NCBI GenBank assembly: GCA_963593685.1
Contig: CAVBBP010000002.1
Location: forward strand, 1 to 64,000
DNA length: 64,000 bases
Source of the DNA: W0P28-013 sp963593685
GTDB taxonomy: Bacteria; Bacteroidota; Bacteroidia; Bacteroidales; Paludibacteraceae
Direction: 5' to 3'
Positions 61,568 through 64,000 of the stretch are shown here, piece by piece. The notes under the pieces are model-generated. The model did no database searches. It had not been told where the DNA came from and saw only the letters and a list, made by a program, of their open reading frames with translations. The position numbers and the translations under genes were made by a program. Numbering within the stretch: position 1 is the stretch's first letter; each line of letters opens with the position of its first letter.

Positions 61568-61957
61568 TTATACTCTTCTGCGTTTAGCGGGACGGCAGCC
61601 GTTGTGTGGCAGCGGCGTAACGTCGATAATTTCGGTAACTTCGATGCCTGCGCCATGCACGGTGCGAATGGCCGATTCACGACCGTTGCCCGGCCCTTTC
61701 ACATAGGCTTTCACTTTTCTCAAACCGAGGTCAAACGCCACTTTGGCGCAGTCCTGCGCTGCCATCTGGGCGGCATACGGCGTGTTCTTTTTCGAACCGC
61801 GGAAACCCATCTTGCCTGCCGACGACCACGAGATAACCTGACCTTCGCCGTTGGTTATCGTTACTATGATATTGTTGAACGACGAGTGAACATGCAGTTG
61901 CCCTACGCCATCAACTTTCACTACCCTTTTCTTGGTTGCTACTGTTTTTTTTGCCAT
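61568..61957 (-). CDS. rpsK: Ribosomal protein uS11
   Basis: 129 residues. The S11 signature GQLHVHSSFNNIIVTITN and the C-terminal KVKAYVKGPGNGRESAIRTV and PLPHNGCRPAKRRRV are intact. It binds the 16S platform and contacts mRNA near the E site. Standard alpha operon position between rpsM and rpsD. Confidence 0.97.
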   Translation of the reverse strand: MAKKTVATKKRVVKVDGVGQLHVHSSFNNIIVTITNGEGQVISWSSAGKMGFRGSKKNTPYAAQMAAQDCAKVAFDLGLRKVKAYVKGPGNGRESAIRTVHGAGIEVTEIIDVTPLPHNGCRPAKRRRV

Positions 61958-61981
61958 AACTTCTAATTTTTAGCAGTTAAA

Positions 61982-62362
61982 CTACTTGGTCGCCTTCTTC
62001 TTGTTGGCCACTGTTTTCTTCTTGCCCTTGCGCGTACGGGCGTTGTTTTTGGTGCGTTGTCCGCGCAGCGGCAAGCCGATACGATGACGCACGCCTCTGT
62101 AGCAACCGATATCCATCAGTCGTTTGATGTTCAATTGCACTTCAGAGCGAAGTTCACCTTCTACTTTGAAGTTCGCGCCGATAATTTCACGAATTTTGGC
62201 GGCCTCTTCGTCGGTCCAGTCCTGAACCTTCTTTGCCAAATCGACACCTGCGTCGGCCAAAATTTTGCGTGCACTACTGCGACCTATTCCGTAGATATAA
62301 GTCAATCCAACTTCCCCGCGTTTGTTCTGGGGCAAATCTACTCCTACAATTCTTATTGCCAT
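61982..62362 (-). CDS. rpsM: Ribosomal protein uS13
   Basis: 126 residues. MAIRIVGVDLPQNKRGEVGLTYIYGIGRSSA start and RGVRHRIGLPLRGQRTKNNARTRKGKKKTV end, the S13 head protein that contacts the P-site tRNA. Normal length. It follows rpmJ by 17 bp. Confidence 0.97.
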   Translation of the reverse strand: MAIRIVGVDLPQNKRGEVGLTYIYGIGRSSARKILADAGVDLAKKVQDWTDEEAAKIREIIGANFKVEGELRSEVQLNIKRLMDIGCYRGVRHRIGLPLRGQRTKNNARTRKGKKKTVANKKKATK

Positions 62363-62378
62363 AATTGTTTGTTTTTAC

Positions 62379-62495
62379 TTATCCCTGACGTTGTTTCATC
62401 TTGGGATTTTTTTTGTTAATAACATACAAGCGTCCTTTTCTGCGAACGATTTTGCAATCGTCGTTGCGCTTCTTGATAGATGCTCTTACTTTCAT
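62379..62495 (-). CDS. rpmJ: Ribosomal protein bL36
   Basis: 38 residues, ATG at 62495 to TAA at 62379: MKVRASIKKRNDDCKIVRRKGR, then LYVINKKNPKMKQRQG. The cysteine set is incomplete: only one Cys (DDCKIV), and the usual CxxC...H zinc positions are replaced, so this is the zinc-independent (C-minus) form. It is too short for ordinary ORF cut-offs. Position between infA (21 bp) and rpsM is standard. Confidence 0.95.
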   Translation of the reverse strand: MKVRASIKKRNDDCKIVRRKGRLYVINKKNPKMKQRQG

Positions 62496-62516
62496 TTTAT
62501 TTGTTGATTTTTTTGG

Positions 62517-62735
62517 TTATTTATATCTGAACGATATGCGACCTTTGGTCAAGTCGTAGGGCGACATCTCTACTTTCACTCTGTCGCCCGGGAGTATGCG
62601 AATGTAGTGCATACGCATCTTGCCCGAGATGTGTGCCGTTATTTCGTGCCCATTTTCCAATTCGACGCGAAACATGGCGTTCGACAGCGATTCCACTATC
62701 GTGCCGTCCTGCTCTATTGCCGCTTGTTTTGCCAT
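62517..62735 (-). CDS. infA: Translation initiation factor IF-1
   Basis: 72 residues: MAKQAAIEQDGTIVESLSNAMFRV, then an OB fold with GHEITAHISGKMRMHYIRILPGDRVKVEMSPYDL. Binds the A site of the 30S subunit during initiation. Usual length. It follows map by 9 bp. Confidence 0.97.
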   Translation of the reverse strand: MAKQAAIEQDGTIVESLSNAMFRVELENGHEITAHISGKMRMHYIRILPGDRVKVEMSPYDLTKGRISFRYK

Positions 62736-62744
62736 ACGATTTTT

Positions 62745-63527
62745 CTATTTTTTGTTTTTCAATACCTCTTCGATGATTCCGAAGTCCGACAGTATGTCTG
62801 CTTTTCCTCGGCACACAGCCACAGCGTGTTCAAAGTGTGCTGCTGGCTTGCGGTCGGCGGTGCGTGTGGTCCAACCATCGCGTTCGAAGCGCAGTGCGCG
62901 TTTGCCCAGTGTTATCATCGGCTCGATGCAGATGGTCATGCCTGCACGCAGGAGCGGTCCTGTGCCTCGGCGGCCGTAATTGGCCACTTCGGGGGCTTCG
63001 TGCATCTCGCGTCCAACGCCGTGTCCCACCATTTCGCGCACCACTCCATAGCCAGCCGCTTCGCAATGCGTTTGTACGGCGTAGCCTATGTCGCCAATGC
63101 GATTGCCCTCGACCGCCTTTTCGATGCCCAAAAACAGGGACTCTTTGGTGGTTTTGAGCAGGCGTTTCACCTCGTCCGACACCTCGCCCACTTCGAATGT
63201 GTAGGCCGAATCGCCTACAAAGCCATTTTTCAGTGTGCAGAGATCGACCGAAATGATGTCGCCATCTTTCAACACCGTCTGCTCCGACGGAATGCCGTGT
63301 ACCACTTGCTCGTTTACCGAGGTGCAAATGGCTGCTGGGTAACCTTCGTAACCTTTGCAGGCCGGAATTGCGCCATTGTCGCGAATGAACTCTTCTGCCA
63401 ACTTGTCGAGATAAGCAGTGGTTACGCCCGGTGCGATAACTTTTGCCAGTTCGGCGAGCGTTTTGCTTACCAGCAGGCTGCTTTCGCGAAGCAGTTCAAT
63501 TTCTTCGACCGTCTTCAGGTAAATCAT
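62745..63527 (-). CDS. map: Methionine aminopeptidase, type I
   Basis: 260 residues from ATG 63527 (MIYLKTVEEIELL). The longer frame to 63542 begins with TTG and overlaps the secY stop. Removes N-terminal Met from nascent proteins. Metal ligands: Asp and Asp in SVDLCTLKNGFVGDSAYTF, His in GHGVGREMHEAPEV, Glu in CIEPMI and Glu in FEHAVAV. Length is standard. Position between secY and infA is typical of Bacteroidota. Confidence 0.96.
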   Translation of the reverse strand: MIYLKTVEEIELLRESSLLVSKTLAELAKVIAPGVTTAYLDKLAEEFIRDNGAIPACKGYEGYPAAICTSVNEQVVHGIPSEQTVLKDGDIISVDLCTLKNGFVGDSAYTFEVGEVSDEVKRLLKTTKESLFLGIEKAVEGNRIGDIGYAVQTHCEAAGYGVVREMVGHGVGREMHEAPEVANYGRRGTGPLLRAGMTICIEPMITLGKRALRFERDGWTTRTADRKPAAHFEHAVAVCRGKADILSDFGIIEEVLKNKK

Positions 63528-63538
63528 CTTACGAAAAA

Positions 63539-64000
63539 TCAATATGCCGCTATCGAGCCCGAACGCCCTTTGATACGACCGCCCGATTTGAGCAGACCAT
63601 CGTAATGGCGCATCAGCAGGTGGCTTTCGATCTGCTGCAATGTGTCGAGCACCACGCCCACCAAAATCAGCAGCGATGTGCCGCCGTAGAATTGGGCGAA
63701 ACTTGCCGTGATACCGAATACGCCAGCAAACGATGGCATGATAGCCACAAGTGCCAAGAAGAACGAACCCGGCAGCGTGATACGCGACATGATTTCGTCG
63801 ATATATTCAGCCGTCTTTTTGCCCGGTTTCACACCTGGAATGAAGCCGTTGTTGCGCTTCATATCCTCCGCCATTTGGGTCGGATTGATGGTGATAGCCG
63901 TGTAAAAATAGGTGAATGCGATGATCATCAAAGCATATACAAAATTATACCAAAATCCTGTATTGTCCATAAAAACACGCATAAAGTTATTAACACCATC
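63539..64000 (-). CDS. secY: Preprotein translocase SecY, C-terminal part
   Basis: The frame is open from the right edge of the window (position 64000) to TGA at 63539; 153 codons are present. It carries the last transmembrane helices of SecY (YNFVYALMIIAFTYFYTAI; ITLPGSFFLALVAIMPSF; GGTSLLILVGVVLDTLQQIESHLL) and the conserved C-terminal loop MAEDMKRNNGFIPGVKPGKKT. The 5' part lies outside. Heads the segment map-infA-rpmJ shown here. Confidence 0.97.
   Translation of the reverse strand, partial: DGVNNFMRVFMDNTGFWYNFVYALMIIAFTYFYTAITINPTQMAEDMKRNNGFIPGVKPGKKTAEYIDEIMSRITLPGSFFLALVAIMPSFAGVFGITASFAQFYGGTSLLILVGVVLDTLQQIESHLLMRHYDGLLKSGGRIKGRSGSIAAY

Overview
The window is a stretch of a Bacteroidales-type (Bacteroidota) chromosome with one end of an integrated phage at the left. 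Evidence for the lineage: many genes are preceded by the Bacteroidota promoter form TAnnTTTG (often TACCTTTG) rather than a TATAAT box; there is a type IX secretion pair (PorU and PorV) with proteins carrying T9SS-type C-terminal domains; there is an EF-G2-type translation factor; and the ribosomal tail order is secY-map-infA-rpmJ-rpsM-rpsK-rpsD-rpoA-rplQ. Having T9SS argues against a typical gut Bacteroides and suggests a Paludibacter- or Porphyromonas-like relative, but genus cannot be fixed from this sequence.

Region 1-14559 is the right end of a prophage. Genes run leftwards: a giant ejection-type protein leaving the window (1-3074), a second long coiled-coil protein, three small virion-type proteins, a 1120-residue beta-rich protein resembling a podovirus tail nozzle, a 421-residue virion-type protein, then a terminator, two small unknown genes and an excisionase-like HTH gene. 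A Cro/CI-type repressor points right, and the two regulatory promoters face each other. The phage ends at a 3' half of a tRNA-Pro(GGG) gene (14513-14559), the expected scar of integration in a tRNA. An intact tRNA-Pro(CGG) follows. Integrase, terminase, portal and capsid genes are not in the window and should lie to the left.

Region 14.7-34.6 kb holds housekeeping genes: rluD with a PASTA membrane protein, rpmH, miaB, an MFS transporter, a DUF4143-type ATPase with an altered Walker A and an exact 32-bp phased repeat array upstream, ferritin, ispF, porV and porU, engB, prfC, and a lipoprotein-pdxB-ttcA-like operon behind an initiator tRNA. Region 34.6-42.6 kb has pssA, a secreted endonuclease I with a T9SS tail, an EF-G2 paralogue lacking the catalytic histidine, a small outer-membrane protein and a possible short RNA. 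Region 42.7-55.5 kb is a two-gene surface-protein locus: a 966-residue Ig-like protein and a 3273-residue protein with about thirty cadherin-like repeats and two PCMD-like domains. Region 55.6-59.3 kb has manC, a small membrane protein and mutL. Region 59.4-64.0 kb is the end of the spc/alpha ribosomal operon, with secY cut by the window edge.

The intergenic spacers are unusual. They are built from a small stock of modules: 7- and 8-bp tandem words and several families of short palindromic elements that recur in both orientations. Some gene stop codons fall inside these modules. The most interesting items are the phased 32-bp array, the giant repeat protein locus, the spacer-repeat system, the tRNA att scar with its face-to-face lysogeny promoters, and the degenerate GTPase.
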